Assembly (NCBI GenBank): GCA_011319805.1
Contig: SJRY01000272.1
Coordinates: forward strand, 310,001 to 374,000
Direction of reading: 5' to 3'
DNA length: 64,000 bases
From: Macrocybe gigantea
Lineage: Eukaryota; Basidiomycota; Agaricomycetes; Agaricales; Callistosporiaceae
The first letter of the stretch is position 1; each line of letters begins with the position of its first letter. The notes under the pieces were generated by a model that searched no databases, was not told where the DNA came from, and worked only from the letters and a program-made list of their open reading frames with translations. This document shows, one piece after another, positions 25,737 through 40,854 of this stretch. The position numbers and the translations under genes were made by a program.

Positions 25737-27876
25737 ATGTTGTCTCCGTGGCTTCTATTGCTAATTTGGACGCATGTTCATGCCAGCCTCGCGAGTGCAG
25801 GTATACTTCAAGCACTCCCCGACACGGAGAAAGTCAAGTATGACTTTGTCATTGTCGGAGGTGCGATTCAACAAGTCTAATCGTTTTCTGCGGCTGACAT
25901 TGGCTCAGGTGGGACCGCGGGCAATACGTTGGCGAATCGTCTGACAGAGAACCCAAAGTACAACGTCCTTCTACTCGAAGCTGGTCCAACGTAAGGAAAA
26001 ACACCTCGTTGTATACCGTGCGATGTGGTAACGCATCACCAGGAACGTGGATGTATTACAATCCCAGGTCCCTTGGCTCGCGCCTCAATTATGGAGTTCT
26101 TCCTACGACTGGAATTATACGACTGTCCCGCAGATCGCCCTCGGAAATAGGACAGTTTTGTATCCCCGTGGACATATTCTGGGCGGGACGAGTTCAACGA
26201 GCGAGTTGCATTTCTGTTTATTCTCTCAATCCAAATTGACGTTTGCGCCACAGACTTCATGATCTACACTCGAGGGGCAAGTGATCAACATGATGATTAC
26301 GCGAAACTCGTCAAGGATCTCGGCTGGAATTGGAAAAACCTCCGTAAATATTTCGACAGGAACGAAAGATGGACACTCCCCGCGGACAACCACAACACAA
26401 CGGGACAATTTGACCCATCTGTCCACAGCTTTACCGGCATCAACTCTGTCACCTTGTCTGGCTTTCCGACTGCGATTGACAGTCGGGTAATAGATGCCGC
26501 CCATCGGCTTGGAGGAGAGTTTGCTTTTAATCTGGACTATTGCTCCGGAAATCCCCTCGGAATTGGTGCGGTCTCCCTTAGTCATGACTTAGATAGGAGC
26601 GCTTATGGTTACGTAGGGTGGGTGCAGACTACCATCGACGGCGGAGTGCGGAGCAGTTCAGCAACATCTTATCTAGCCGCCAAGTTCCTGCAGCGGCCTA
26701 ATCTTCACGTTGTGCTGAATGCACAAGTATCTCGGCTCATCCGTACCTCAGATAGTCCTAAACAATCCTTTCGTACTGTGGAGTTTCGACTAAATGGCGG
26801 AGGTATCTTCTACCTCTGTACGATAAGAATCCTTGACATCTACTAACTCGGCCTGCCAGGTTCTTTGCAACGTGTGACAGCTACCAAGGAGGTCATACTG
26901 TCAGCGGGCGCCATCAACTCGCCTCAAATTCTGCTCAACTCCGGAATCGGTCCTTCCCGTCATCTGCGCTCCGTCGGAGTAAAGGTCGAGGTCGATCATC
27001 CCGACGTCGGTTCTAACTTGGCGGACCATGCTGCCATAGCACTGCCCTGGCTCGTCAAAGGCAATGATACTTTTGAATCAATCAATAATCATGCGGCTGA
27101 ATTTCTGGCGGAATGGCAAGCGAACCGAACTGGACCTTTCGTGGACACCGTCGTTTCCCAACTGGGCTTTTTTCGAGCCCCAGATTCAGTGACGCGAAAA
27201 GCGTCACGGTTAAACATTCCTAACTACGAATTCTTGATTGCGGTGAGTAATTTTTGCCAATATCTAGGGCGAAACGCTCATATCTTTGCTTCACTAGAAT
27301 GGTCTTATCGTTCCTGTGCCGTCTGCTGGTCCTAACGATCGCTTCTTCACTATCGTGGTGGCGATCATGACGCCTGCCTCACGGGGAACCATAAGACTCA
27401 AGTCCAACAACCCGTTCGATCCTCCTCTCCTGGATCCTGCTTTCTTGATGGAGCAAATTGACAGAGACATTATGCGTGTTGGCGTCAAAAAGGCTATCGA
27501 GTTCGTCCGTGCTCCAGGGTGGTCCGATTACATCATTCGTCCTGTTGGTGAATTGGCAAACATAACTACGGATTCCCAGCTGGATAATTACATCCTTTCT
27601 AACACGGCGACTTTCTTCCATCCTACGAGCACGAATTTCATGTCTGCTAGAGGCGCCAAAACAGGCGTTGTCGATCCTGACTTGAAACTGAAGAGGGTCA
27701 ATGGCGTCCGTGTTGTCGATGGTTCTGTCCTAGTGAGTCACTTCCCGCGGCGAACGCAGGGATCATTCAAACTAATCGTCTGGCTAAAGCCTTATGCCTT
27801 CGCAGGCCACCCTCAGGCAGCCATTTATGCAATCGCGGAGAGGACAGCAGATCTGATAAAGTCTGACTACCACTGA
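25737..27876 (+). CDS. Secreted GMC oxidoreductase, aryl-alcohol-oxidase-like (copy 1)
   Basis: FAD-dependent alcohol oxidase or dehydrogenase, probably secreted; relatives generate H2O2 for lignocellulose attack. The signal peptide is MLSPWLLLLIWTHVHASLAS. The FAD-binding GGGTAGN motif forms across intron 1 (exon 1 ends 25860, exon 2 starts 25909). The GMC signature LYPRGHILGGTSST precedes an intron with a GC donor (gcgagt), restoring NFMIYTRG. The second signature SAGAINSPQILLNSGIG is present. Both active-site histidines appear intact: FFHPTSTNFM and AGHPQAAIYAIAERTADLI. I see no frameshift. An older ATG at 25707 would add ten residues before the signal peptide. A paralogue lies 6.5 kb downstream, with a kinase-like gene between them. 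Confidence 0.9.
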
Positions 27877-28316
27877 CAATAGTTCGTGAATCGCCTATAG
27901 AAGCAAGGACGTCCATGACGATATAGACGCGATTTCATGTAGATTAGATCGCCTTAATATATTTTTTTCCAGTCTCTGCGCTGCATTAAGGTCAGGTCCT
28001 TCTTGCCGAGCACATCCGTGGTTGTGGCACCCCGCGAGCTTTCCCCGCTAGTTCTAAGTCCGCGACAAGACATTGCCGTGAGACGTGGGTCTACTCATGA
28101 ACTCCACTAGCAAGGCGGTGACACAGTAAGTGAGGGGCAGACACCATCGTGTGAAGCAGCCAGAATGTATGGACATGTTCCAGTGAAGTGGGTTGCTCAA
28201 GTCATGATCGTGGAGGTTGTCCCACTCATGGACCCACAACAGCACACAACATGTAAGGACACCGTCACATGATGACGGCGTTGTTCGTTTTCGTCTTCAG
28301 AGCTGGTCACCCTGTC

Positions 28317-29925
28317 ATGTCGATTATGATTCAGGTAGATACTTCGTTGAGATTTTTGCTGTTGTTAACGTAACCGGCAATACACAGTTGAGTAAGGAAC
28401 TCAGCCTAGACTTCGACCAAGAGCGGCGTATGGCGTTTTGGGACTCCATGCGGAGTTGGTTCATCGACCGTGGCTACACACCCTATGAGAGGCTTTGCGA
28501 AGATGGGTGGCCTATAGAGCTGTCAATCCCATCGTCAAATGATACGTCTGCGCCCTCGGAATTTCCATATGCTTACCAAGACAGAACATGGGATCCAAAT
28601 ATTAAATATCAGGATGACTACCGCGTAAGACTCTCCTAACTTGCCAATCCGTCGCTTCTTCAACTCATAGTAGCATCCAGGGTCTCTGCATTTGCGCACA
28701 AGATAGACAGGGACGACATATTGTACTGAAGGTGGTCAAAGATGGAACCGAGGAATACCGCGTCCTTCGGTTTCTCTACAATTACACTCGCGAGAATCCC
28801 CCAAAGTTCGAAACTTTTAATCACGTAATTCCAGTTTTGGATCTTATACAACTCGAGGATTATTGGTTTGCTGTGATGCCGAGGTAAACATCGCTTCTTT
28901 TTTGTTTCTCACTACTTATTTGAATTCCAGATGGGGTGAACATCCCTCGTTACCATACTTTGAAACAGTCGGCGACGTGTTGCATCTTATACATAGCCTC
29001 CTTAAGGTACGTCGTTCTTTGTCGTTTACGTTGGTGTGTGTTAAACGACAGATACAGGGTTTGGTATTTTTACATTCCCAGAAGATCGCCCATGGCGTGA
29101 GTTATGGTGCCTTTACGCGATGAAATGCAGGTTTACTGAGGAAAATGAAGGACATTTCGTTCGGAAATGTGCTTCTGAACCATATAGCATCAGACCAGAC
29201 ATTGAACGTAAACATGAGTGACCGGTGGAAATTCAGGGCCCGCGGTCTCATCACATATGCATTCTTCGACTTCGATTGTTCGAAAACGTTCCCCCTCGAC
29301 TCAACACCCGAACAATGTCGCTTGCCTTACACACGGTCATGGCGCTACACTCCAGGATGCATCCCACCTGATACCATGCAAGGAGAACATGACTTTGACC
29401 CATTTGCATGGGATGTTGGTGCTTTGGGAGTGGTGATTTGCGCGTTTTATCAGGTAGTCTCTTTGACTCGGCTTTGGATTTTTTTAACGTATTGTGCAGC
29501 ATCTCACGTATAATGTCCCGATGCTGGCCCCGCTCCTCGATAGAATGACTACTTGGGACGTTCCCCAACGTTTTACGGCCCCGCAAGCACTTCAATTTTT
29601 TGAACAGATCTACACGGGACTCACAGAGCAGGATCTCTCCGCAAAGCCCGTCGATATCCATGTCCATGAAAAACTTCCTTATGACAAGTATGACCGTTGG
29701 AAGAGATTGGATCCTGCATTTGTGAAGAAATGGTCTCATTACAGATCACCGCCATTACCATGGACGATGAAGTTTATGCGCTTGCTATGCCGGTACGCAT
29801 GGTCCATGCATGCAATAGCGTGGATTAGATGGAGCTTTGCCGTCGTCCAGCGGAAGATTCGTTGCAGTTCTACTCTCATACAAATGTATGCTGTTAGGGG
29901 TCTACAAAGACTGCGGTGGACATAA
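28317..29925 (+). CDS. Kinase-like protein, agaricomycete family (paralogue 1)
   Basis: One of three paralogues in this window. A short first exon (MSIMIQ) is followed by LSKELSLDFDQERRM and FWDSMRSWFIDRGYTPYER, a conserved family N-terminus. Protein-kinase-like elements follow: a beta-strand Lys in HIVLKVVKDG, the VMPR hinge area, the catalytic loop AHGDISFGNVLLNH (HGD in place of HRD, metal-binding Asn kept) joined across an intron, and FFDFDCS where DFG normally stands. The DFD replacement and HGD loop make its catalytic status uncertain. The C-terminal region (ERMTTWDVPQRFTAPQAL-type helix and YDRWKRLDPAF) is shared by all three copies. Six or more introns. Substrate and process are unknown. 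Confidence 0.75.
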
Positions 29926-32173
29926 ATGCGAAGTTGTCGGTGAAGGTGTTACCTTATATTTCATTCTTCCGAAGTGATATCAGAATTAATGCTAGGATAG
30001 GGGCACGAAAGACCGAGATGCGCAAGCCCAGAGTATAGCTGGAACACCCAGATTCCGACCCAAGAATAGGTCCCAGCGCCCATAGCTTCTTGTAACAGCT
30101 TTTCGAGCACTCTCTGCGCCACCGCCCCCACATAACACACTGCTCAGAAATCGTAAAGCTTAGCCTGAGCATCGGCAGTTTCACTCTCTTTCAGGATTCC
30201 GAATGGAGCTGCTTCCTATGTTCGCTCGTTTGTCGTAGCGACCGTTTAACACCAAAAGTAAAAACGCGCTTTCATAATGGTGCTAAGCTGTATGAAATGC
30301 AGAAGAGAACGAACTTTGGATTGGCCCAGGGTGTGGAACTATGCTCCGTACTGTCGATTGTCGATGCTACTGACGGGTTCATCTAGTCCCGCCGAAGCCA
30401 GGCCACAACATGTTTCGACCAGAAGAGCAGCACTGAACGACCGGGTGGCTGCGATCAGACTGCTTGCGGCATCACTTAGACGAAGGAGATACACATGAAA
30501 AATTGCTTTTTATATTACTTAGAAACAATCCGGAGATGCTATAAAACAAGCTCCTTCTAGACTTCTCGATGGTTCTGATGTTGGAATCAAGACTAAGTAG
30601 CAATGGCATTTGGCGAATTTAATTCAACTCAGTTGGCCTCCTCTTAGTACAGCATCTTGATATGTATAATTGAGGGAGCGATCAGTGTTCCTTCGGCGCA
30701 TATAAAACAGTACATACATGACGATACCGTCACCTGCGCCGCGACATGGAAAGTAGCAAAAAAAGACATAGCGCAATTGTGCTGAAACGTGGGGGAGTTG
30801 GATGGGTAGGACGGCGCACGCGGCGCGGTGTCGAGAATGCAGGAGGAAGATCCCTCGAGTTCATGAGATTGTGGAGGCAGGAACGAAACGGTTACATAGA
30901 TACGGCCCTCGTATGCCGCCCGTTTCATTGTGATATTTTAAGTTCCCGTTGACATGAAGGGACGCAACTCGGTGTTGCTGGGCGCCAGAATGAGGGGACC
31001 GCAACCCGTAAGACGTCACACCACAGCAATGACTAGATTTAGATTCCTCAACACCTGTGCATCCTGGTGGTCGATGCGAACGTAATGGCCATGTAGGTGC
31101 TATATGCGGAGTGATTCAAAGCAATGAAAGATTGTATTTAGTAGCAACGCCGTCTAGGAACAATCACCCTTGGTAGAGGATTGTGTCCAATCTAGAACGG
31201 AGAATGCAAAATAAGACGTCTTATGACTTGCGATGCTAAGATGCATTTTAGTAGGCATCGCCTGCTCGGGACCTTCAAGTTGGGGAGAAGATGACTGGGT
31301 TGAGATTGGACTGTGACTGTCAGACGTTACATGGACAGCTTTCCAATTTGTGATCGATATCAATGACACGCCGCAAAGGCACGATAGCGGACTGCCAGAT
31401 CCTGGTAAATATCCATCCAGTCGTCTCGTTCACGGAGGACTCCTTAATGACATCGGGTAGAACTCGGCTCACCGAGCATTCAGCAGACCTCCCTGATGTC
31501 AGAATACGCGCCAGAAAGAATTTATAGATCTCCATTCTATCATTCGTCGGCGCATGAGGCGCGGATGCTGCTACGGAATGAAGGAGATACCAATCATTGC
31601 AAACACCCACAAACAAGGCTGTGCCTGCCGCCTCGGTTCGGACCCTTTCGTGTTGGTTAGTTTCCACCAACACCTTTTCCGTCACCGTTATTATCTATGT
31701 GCGAAACGAAGTCATTTCAAGTCGAAAGGGTGGTCTTTAGTAACCCACATCGCTCGGACTGATATTTTATCCAATTCTCAGTGTTCTTGGACATGTTCGC
31801 GTTGCAAGTGTCGAAAGGAACTGTGACATGTCCACCTCAAAGGTTTCCCCTTAGACTTCATTGCATCAATGTAAACCCTTGCTGCATTGCCATATACATG
31901 TGTCATAAAGGTCCGCCTGTTTCCCTTTTGGGCTGTTCTAGCATCAGCCGCCACGAAGGAGTCACAATTTGCCAGCGTCCTGATCGTACCGTGGCGGTCC
32001 AAAAATGAACGGTTGTCAGTCTTCCTTCGCTCTGTGCGTTTCAGTGTCGAATGACAGGGAACCGAGTTCTGCACGCATTGGTTTTGTTAAGGTAGTATGT
32101 TTCCTAGTATTACATCCAAACCGGTGCTGAAGTTTGTTCATCTAGATCTAGGCCGCTGCGAGTCGTATCTGAC
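29926..32173. other. Gene-poor stretch between kinase-like gene 1 and GMC 2
   Basis: About 2.2 kb. Open frames are short, overlap on both strands and carry no motif I recognise. It may hold decayed sequence, but I see no transposase, reverse transcriptase or terminal repeats. Confidence 0.5.
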
Positions 32174-32180
32174 TATAAAA
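32174..32180 (+). promoter_or_regulatory. TATA box of GMC oxidoreductase 2
   Basis: TATAAAA, about 60 bp upstream of the ATG at 32239, in a position like that of the paralogue's TATA box. Confidence 0.55.
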
Positions 32181-32238
32181 ATGGAGGTCTGAGCAGGATT
32201 CTGCATAGCGACACCTCGACCTATTCCCGACCGCAATT

Positions 32239-34423
<2,185 letters not shown>

Positions 34424-35197
34424 GATTAGTACATACTCATTCAGTCGGACTGGTAATTTATCACCCATATCGTTCCTTCGTTCCACCAAGCATCCAAAGG
34501 CAAAGCAATCCTTATTATCCATCTGATTCCTTTTGTTATTGTCCTTCTATCCCTAAGTTACAACCATAATACGCTAATACTACTAGGACGTCCCAATCTT
34601 TTATCTCAATCCCCTACGTACGTATAGCCATTGATTGGTTAATACATCTATTACTTTTCAATCAACCAACAACAGGGTGCACGCTATCAAGGAATCCCTC
34701 CGAGTGCCTCAATTCACACCAAAATAGTGTCGTTCATTCAAGGACACAGCATGTGGCACATGCTCTCAGAAAGAGTCCGATTGCCGGAACATTGAAGAAC
34801 GGGCAACTGGAAACGCCTACGCCTATCTGTCGATTTCCAAAAGAACCTCCTTATGTTCTCTAGGTACGGGATCGGATAAAAACTAACGCGAGAAGAAGTC
34901 ATTGAACGAAGACGAATTTCGTAAGCCGTGCTTCTCTGGGTCTATCTGAGAACTCGATATCGACTAGGATGACTCGAGGGGAGAATAACGTTGACGTGGG
35001 ATCTAAAAAGCTGTTGAAAACTTTCTAGGCTCTGCGCATGTGGTGACGATCAAGGACCTTTCCACAGACGGTGAAATTTTTTCAATGAATCCCGTGACAG
35101 CGCTTGATGTAAGGTTACCTTCCTCTGCATGCGATATGCTGCATGTCGCGAAAAAAAATATCCGTTTGTGGCCAAGCACCCTATTGCCATCGATAAA
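34424..35197. other. Intergenic region between GMC 2 and kinase-like gene 2 (convergent)
   Basis: About 770 bp between two 3' ends. No coding signal recognised. Confidence 0.5.
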
Positions 35198-36828
35198 TCA
35201 GATGCCCCTAAGATACTCCCTCCAGATTCTCTGAGAACTTCGTAAACCCGAAAAGAAGCAGAGAGAGGAACCGTTAAGGATCCTACGCCTAAAAGAGCCT
35301 AAAATCCATCTCGTCCATGCTATAGTGCGATATGACCATTCGTAATGACATAGAGTGCGCATGAGCTTCACGGTCCAAGGTAGAGCTGGTATTCGGTAAT
35401 GTGACCATCTTTGGACGAATGCCGGGTCTAGCTTCTCCCAGCGGTCATACTCCTTATGGTTCGTGCTGCGGCAATCATCTTCAGATGCAGGCGGAGCGGA
35501 AAGATCGTCATCCGTAAGCTGTGCATATGCGTCTTCAAAAAAGCGAAGAGCCTCCGGCGCCGTGAACCTCTGAGACACATCCCAAGTGACCATCTTATCT
35601 AAGAATGGAGCAAGCATGGGCACGTTACGAGTGATATACTGTACCAGATATCAGCGAAGGCCAAAAATAATATAGATATTGAAGCTGGATACCTGGAAAT
35701 AACGGCAGAAGAACATTCCTAAGGCACCAACGTCCCAGGCGAAAGGATCATAATCAGGTTCTCCTTGTTGGGTGTCTGTGGGCATAAAAAATGGGGTGCC
35801 ACGCCATGAATTCCAATAAGGCAAGCGGCATTGTTCGGGTGTAGCATCGGGCGGAAACATAGTCGAACATCCGAAGTCAAAGAGGGCATAGGTGAGGAGG
35901 CCTTGTGACCTAAATTGTCGGCGAGCCAAGTTGTCGAGTGTCCAGTTCGCACCGAAGTGATTAACGAGAATGTTACCAGGTGAAATATCCTGAACATCGC
36001 ATCAATTCTGCACCAATGTGGAAAAGCTAAGAGTTCTGACTTACACTGTGGGCGATCTTGTTAGCGTGTAAAAATTCCAAGCCCTGTTAGAAACAAATAA
36101 GTAACAGGTAAGACCACGCTTGAACCGACCAGACCTTCAGAAGACAATGCATCAGGTAGAGGATTTCGCCGACTGTCCGAAACTTTGGCAACGTCACGTT
36201 AATTCCCCATCTGCAATACAAAATCAAAACGTAGCATGCTTCAGCCAAACTCGTATCGGACCTTGGCATGACCGCAAGCCAATGATGTTCTATATTGAGC
36301 AAATCCAGAACAGGGATAACATGGTCGAAGGAGTCAAATGAAGGTGGATTGTTGCGAGTGTGTTCAAGCAGGAATCGAAGAATACGATATTCCTCGCTGC
36401 CATCTACCACCAACTTCATCGCTACGTGTCGTCCTTCGGAGTCTTGAGCACAAACTACGAGACCCTGTATGGGAAGCATTGATGCCCTTTCTAATATGCC
36501 ATAAATTTTAGGAAACGTACTTTCCAGTCATCGGCATAGGAAAGGCTGGGGTCCTCATCATCGGCGGGATAAGCATAAGGAAGTTTCGGGCGCTGTGGCG
36601 ACGCATCAAGAAGGCATGGACAGGTGCACTCTACTGGGTGCCCGTCATTGTATTTTCGAGCGTAGGGCGTGTAACCTCGAGCGATGAACCAGTCCCGCAT
36701 GGAATCCCAGAAGGCCATTCGCCTGTAACGGTCGAAGTCCAAAGACAATTCTTCGCATAACTAGCATGAGATTAGCGACATCAGCTGCAAAGGATGTAAC
36801 GGAATCAGTCCCTCACTTGAATCACCAT
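35198..36828 (-). CDS. Kinase-like protein, agaricomycete family (paralogue 2)
   Basis: Same family as the genes at 28317 and 37498, inverted relative to the first. Short first exon (MVIQ at 36828), then LCEELSLDFDRYRRMAFWDS. The kinase-like core has the strand Lys in HVAMKLVVDGSEEYR, the catalytic loop AHSDISPGNILVNH (HSD instead of HRD, formed across an intron) and LFDFGCS with an intact DFG. The PFFMPTD activation-end region and the shared C-terminal domain (TWDVSQRFTAPEALRFFED) follow, ending at 35198. The start at the short exon is chosen because all three paralogues have a phase-0 first exon with an ATG a few codons before the donor. Confidence 0.72.
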
Positions 36829-37497
36829 TGCAGAGGGTCGGATCGAGGTCGCGTTCAACAGTCCATTGTTTCAAGTCACGTGGATATATTTGGAGTTGTG
36901 GGTCCAGTCATAAGGCTGCCGTGTAAGAATTACCCACAATTCTTAAGATATGACTCACTGACATGGCAAAAACGTCAATATGTACTGTACAACCGCATGG
37001 TGTGAGTCCGAGGTATGGTGCCTTACCTTCTACGATCCATGATCTCTAGGACTTTCCCGGCACTTGGCGCTCCATACATGTCATCTCACAGCTTTTTCCC
37101 ATTTCAGTGGTATGGACATTCGGCATAAAAGATATCAGGTATGACACACATGCCCGAACAAACGAGGAAATGGCATATACAAGGTTGATCGCTGGTCGCC
37201 CAACGGTTTTTACGGCATGCTCTCAGTTGCATCTGTATCTTTAAGAAGCTAGATGAAGCGTAGGGGCTCTCGACGTCAAAATTACTTGATTATGCTGTAT
37301 TTTCCGTCTTCAAAATTTCATTTCGGCTACTTAAAGTGACTGCTATGAACGGCCATAGCAGTCCTCTCAAATACAAGGAATTGGTGCTCCTACGATGACC
37401 CGAATCCTTCCGTGTTCGGCAACTTGACAGGGTGCGAAAAGTTGCAGACGCTATCTTCGCCAGGCGTTTTGCCTTTGAAGACGAATGCGAAATTAAT
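36829..37497. other. Intergenic region between kinase-like genes 2 and 3
   Basis: About 670 bp between two minus-strand paralogues; it should contain the promoter of paralogue 2. No gene recognised. Confidence 0.5.
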
Positions 37498-39075
37498 TTA
37501 TGAGCTTGAAAGCCGCTTTTGAGCGAATTTGAAGCCACGGGAAATTTTACCGCCCATAGAAGCGAAAATCCATCTGATCCACGGTACCACATGAAAAGAC
37601 CATTCGTAGCGGCACACGAAGCGCATGAGATTCACCGTCCATGGTCGAGGGGGTATTTTGTAATGAGACCATCTAGTGACAAAAGTAGGATCCAATTTCT
37701 TCCATCGATCGTAAGAATCGTAGGATGCGGTTTTGTCAACATCTGCAGGTTTAGCAGACAGTTCTTCTTCGGTAAGTTCCTCGTACATTTGTTCGAAAAA
37801 CCGGAGTGCCTCCGCGGCTGTAAAACGTTGAGGGATATCCCAGGTGACCATTTTATCCAGAAGTGGAGCAAGCATAGGAACATTAGATGTAATATACTAT
37901 ACGGATTGTCAGCACACTTACAGGAGTTAATCAAAATACACAACATACTTGAAAATGATTGCAGATGGTAATTCCAAGGGCGGCAACATCCCAAGCGAAC
38001 GGGTCGAAATCAAACTCTCCCTGTAGAGTGTCGTCAGGCACGAAAAAAGGTGTGCCACGCCACGACATTTGATACGGCAGACGACACTGCTCAGGCTTAG
38101 CATCAGGTGGAAACATTGTCGAAAAGCCGAAATCGAAGAGCGCATAAGTCAATACGCCACGCGACCTAAAGTGTCGCCGAGGTAGAAGATCGAAATTCCC
38201 GTCCGCCCCGAGATGATTGACGAGAACGTTCCCAGTAGAGATGTCCTATCTCGTTTCGTAAGTCTAGTGCATTGAGAGCCGGGTCATCCACAACTTACGC
38301 CGTGGGCGATTTTATTAGAGTGCAAGAAATTTAGACCCTATCTTTCGGTGTAAGTTTCCAGACAACACCAAAGATGAGAACCAACCTTTAGAAGATCATG
38401 AATCAAGGTGAGGATGTCGCGGACCGTCTCGAACGCTGGCAACGTGGGATGTGTTCCCCATCTGCAGTTCATACTGGTGAATGAAGAGCATAGCTGGCGG
38501 GCAACCCACTCATACCGAGGCATTACTCCCAACCAATAATCATCGAGCTGGAGTAGATCCAGTACAGGAATAACGTGGTTGAATGTGTTGAACGATGGGG
38601 GATGGTCGCGAGTGTATTCATACAAAAACCGGAGTACGCGGTATTCCTGCGACCCATCCTTAACGAGTTTCATTGCTACATGGCGTCCTCGACTGTCTTG
38701 AGCGCAAACGACGAGACCCTGTGTGCAACAGTATACTGAAGCTCACTCCAGGGTCCAAAGATAAGAGCAACGTACTCGCCAATCATCCAGAAAAAAGAGG
38801 TTCGGGATACATTCATCCTCCGGAAACGCGTAAGGAAATTTCGCGTCTTGAGTTAGACAGCCAAGCGAAGTGGGATATGTATAACTCTCCGGCAGCCCGT
38901 TCTCATAATCTCGTGTGTAGGGCGTGTATCCTCTCTCGACGAACCAGTCCCTCATGGAATCCCAAAACGTCATACGCCTCTCACGGTCAAATTCCAGATT
39001 TAATTCCTCATGTAGCTGATTACGAAACTTTTAGATTCATGATTGAAAGTAAGGTCAGTCACTCACCAGAGGCAT
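37498..39075 (-). CDS. Kinase-like protein, agaricomycete family (paralogue 3)
   Basis: Closest in plan to paralogue 2 and in tandem with it. First exon MPL at 39075; a longer first exon would meet an in-frame stop after splicing. Then LHEELNLEFDRERRMTFWDS, the Lys in HVAMKLVKDGSQEYRV, AHGDISTGNVLVNH (HGD loop), LFDFGFS (DFG kept), RGTPFFVPDDTLQGE, and the shared C-terminal module TWDIPQRFTAAEALRFFEQM, ending at 37498. All exons read without frameshift. Function unknown; the group probably arose by local duplication around the GMC genes. Confidence 0.75.
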
Positions 39076-39616
39076 GGCGAAGGTCGTCCTCGTCAGCAGA
39101 ATCTGCAGATCCTCGACAAGACTTCATATCACGTGGGTGAGGGTCGGGCATGTTTAACCTTGTGGGTCCCTTCTGTGTCACGACAACAAAGGCCGTCCAT
39201 CTAAATCGAAGAAATCTCACATACGCATCCTATTCTCCACAGTTAGATGAATTATTGGAGTTGCCTAGACTATGTAGCGGTCTACGTGGACATATCCCAG
39301 CAATTTTTCTGACTAGGTCCTACGCAGTGAATGGAGTATCACCACAGCAGGTTGTTCTCAAGGTGAAGAATGGCACTCTGCACCATGAGAATCAGTTTCC
39401 GTCCATCAAGCTGTATAACGGACTAGCGCGATACCATTGCGGTTTCGTATAGTAACTCTGCTTAAGACGTGTTTGCCTAGTGATCGATGTACTGTACGAA
39501 GGTTTCAAGCCGAAATTTATTTTCTCTATGTTCTATCTAGAAAAAAGCCGAGACATTTCATGTGTGCACGACACGTCCACTTTAAAGACCAATGGAGCTA
39601 AATGATTGGACATGAG

Positions 39617-39805
39617 CTACCATTTTCGTTGTGCGCCTCTACGCCTTTTTTCTTCGGTCAACCACTGAATATCATCCAATGTAAAAGTGGGCTGCAGGCG
39701 TTGGCAAGTAGGCACCTGGCTTGAGCCGGTGTTGCTGTTCCTATCATCTTCAAGCCGTATACTCCGACGCCATATTGAATATCCCACAGAATCAGACGAG
39801 GTCAT
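39617..39805 (-). CDS. Possible small protein, 62 codons
   Basis: ATG-initiated open frame whose C-terminal half (TFTLDDIQWLTEEKRRRGAQ) looks like a short amphipathic basic helix. No domain, no intron and no independent support. It could equally be a 3' remnant or noise. Listed only because the composition is protein-like and it is not in the shadow of another gene. Confidence 0.25.
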   Translation of the reverse strand: MTSSDSVGYSIWRRSIRLEDDRNSNTGSSQVPTCQRLQPTFTLDDIQWLTEEKRRRGAQRKW

Positions 39806-39934
39806 TGGTTGTCACAGCAGCCCAGATCAGGCAATATCCACGTCCTAAAAAGCTCAAGTTGAGCTGAAGTCATACATTATTCGAATATCAGTTAGAACAG
39901 GTGGAATGATTAGGATAGATGGAGATTGCTAGGA

Positions 39935-40681
39935 TTACTTTGATTCTTCGTCCATCACGACGATACTCGGCCTAACCGATCTGCGCTTAGGTAGGGGTCT
40001 GATAGGGCGGGGAGGATTGTACGATGTGATAATTTCTGAAGAGGAGTCGGTCTCCGTCTCTGAACCTTCTTCGGCTGGCTCTGCTTCGGAAGACGAGGAA
40101 CTCATCTCAACATCAGAATCGTTCTTTTTGCTACGAGAACGGTCAACGAATACTCCTAATCCAAGATTCTGAAGAGAAAGTGTTAGTAGAACCATATATG
40201 AACGGCTCGACAACTTGCCATCTCAATATATTGGCTTGTCCCTGCTTCGACGTGCTCAATGTCGATACTCGACGGATTTTCTTGCGCACGTTTCAACAGT
40301 TCCTTATTTGAGGCTTCCAGTTGTGGCAGAAATGCCTGGACACGTGATAATACTGCGTAACAAGGGTCAAATCAAGGTGTCGCAGGCTGCTAAGCAATAA
40401 GACCGACATTCAGTCGATGAACTGATGTCCGAAGATGGATTAGGTCTCTTCAGGAAGTCAAGTGACGTAAACGGAGGGGACTGGAAGATTTCGGATGTGG
40501 ATGAAGCATTGAGTCGCTCTAATGAAGTCTCTAAACATGTAATTGAAATGAGCATCGATCTTGCATGCAGAAGGTTGGGCTCACGGATCCTCTTTGCTCT
40601 TTGTTCCTCATTCTCAAACTCCAATTTCTCGACAACAGCAGTCGGTTTCTTTTCGTTTCTGGCTTGCCAGTCGCCGTGCAT
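39935..40681 (-). CDS. NOPCHAP1-like (DUF4598) snoRNP assembly protein
   Basis: Short three-exon protein. The middle part reads FLPQLEASNKELLKRAQENP and then SIDIEHVEAGTSQYIEM joined to NLGLGVFVD; this FLPQ...IEMxLGLGV pattern is the signature I associate with DUF4598/NOPCHAP1, a cochaperone for box C/D snoRNP assembly with NOP58 and R2TP. The C-terminus is an acidic/Ser tract and a basic end. The intron before NLGLGV has a GC donor (gcaagt), a ctaac branch-like site and an AG acceptor, about 56 nt. ATG at 40681 (MHGDWQARNEKK). It diverges from SEC31 with about 170 bp between start codons. Confidence 0.6.
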
Positions 40682-40854
40682 GTGCGAAGTTTAGCATGAG
40701 ATCAGGAGGAGTCTTGTAAGATAAGGGAATGAGCTGAGGGGCGGTGAGGCGTGAGAGATCATCATGTGACGGTATTTAGGGTAGGCGCTTGGATAACGAC
40801 GTGTCAGGAGTTTTAGGACTTCATAACTGCCACGACGTCCCGTATTCCATTACC

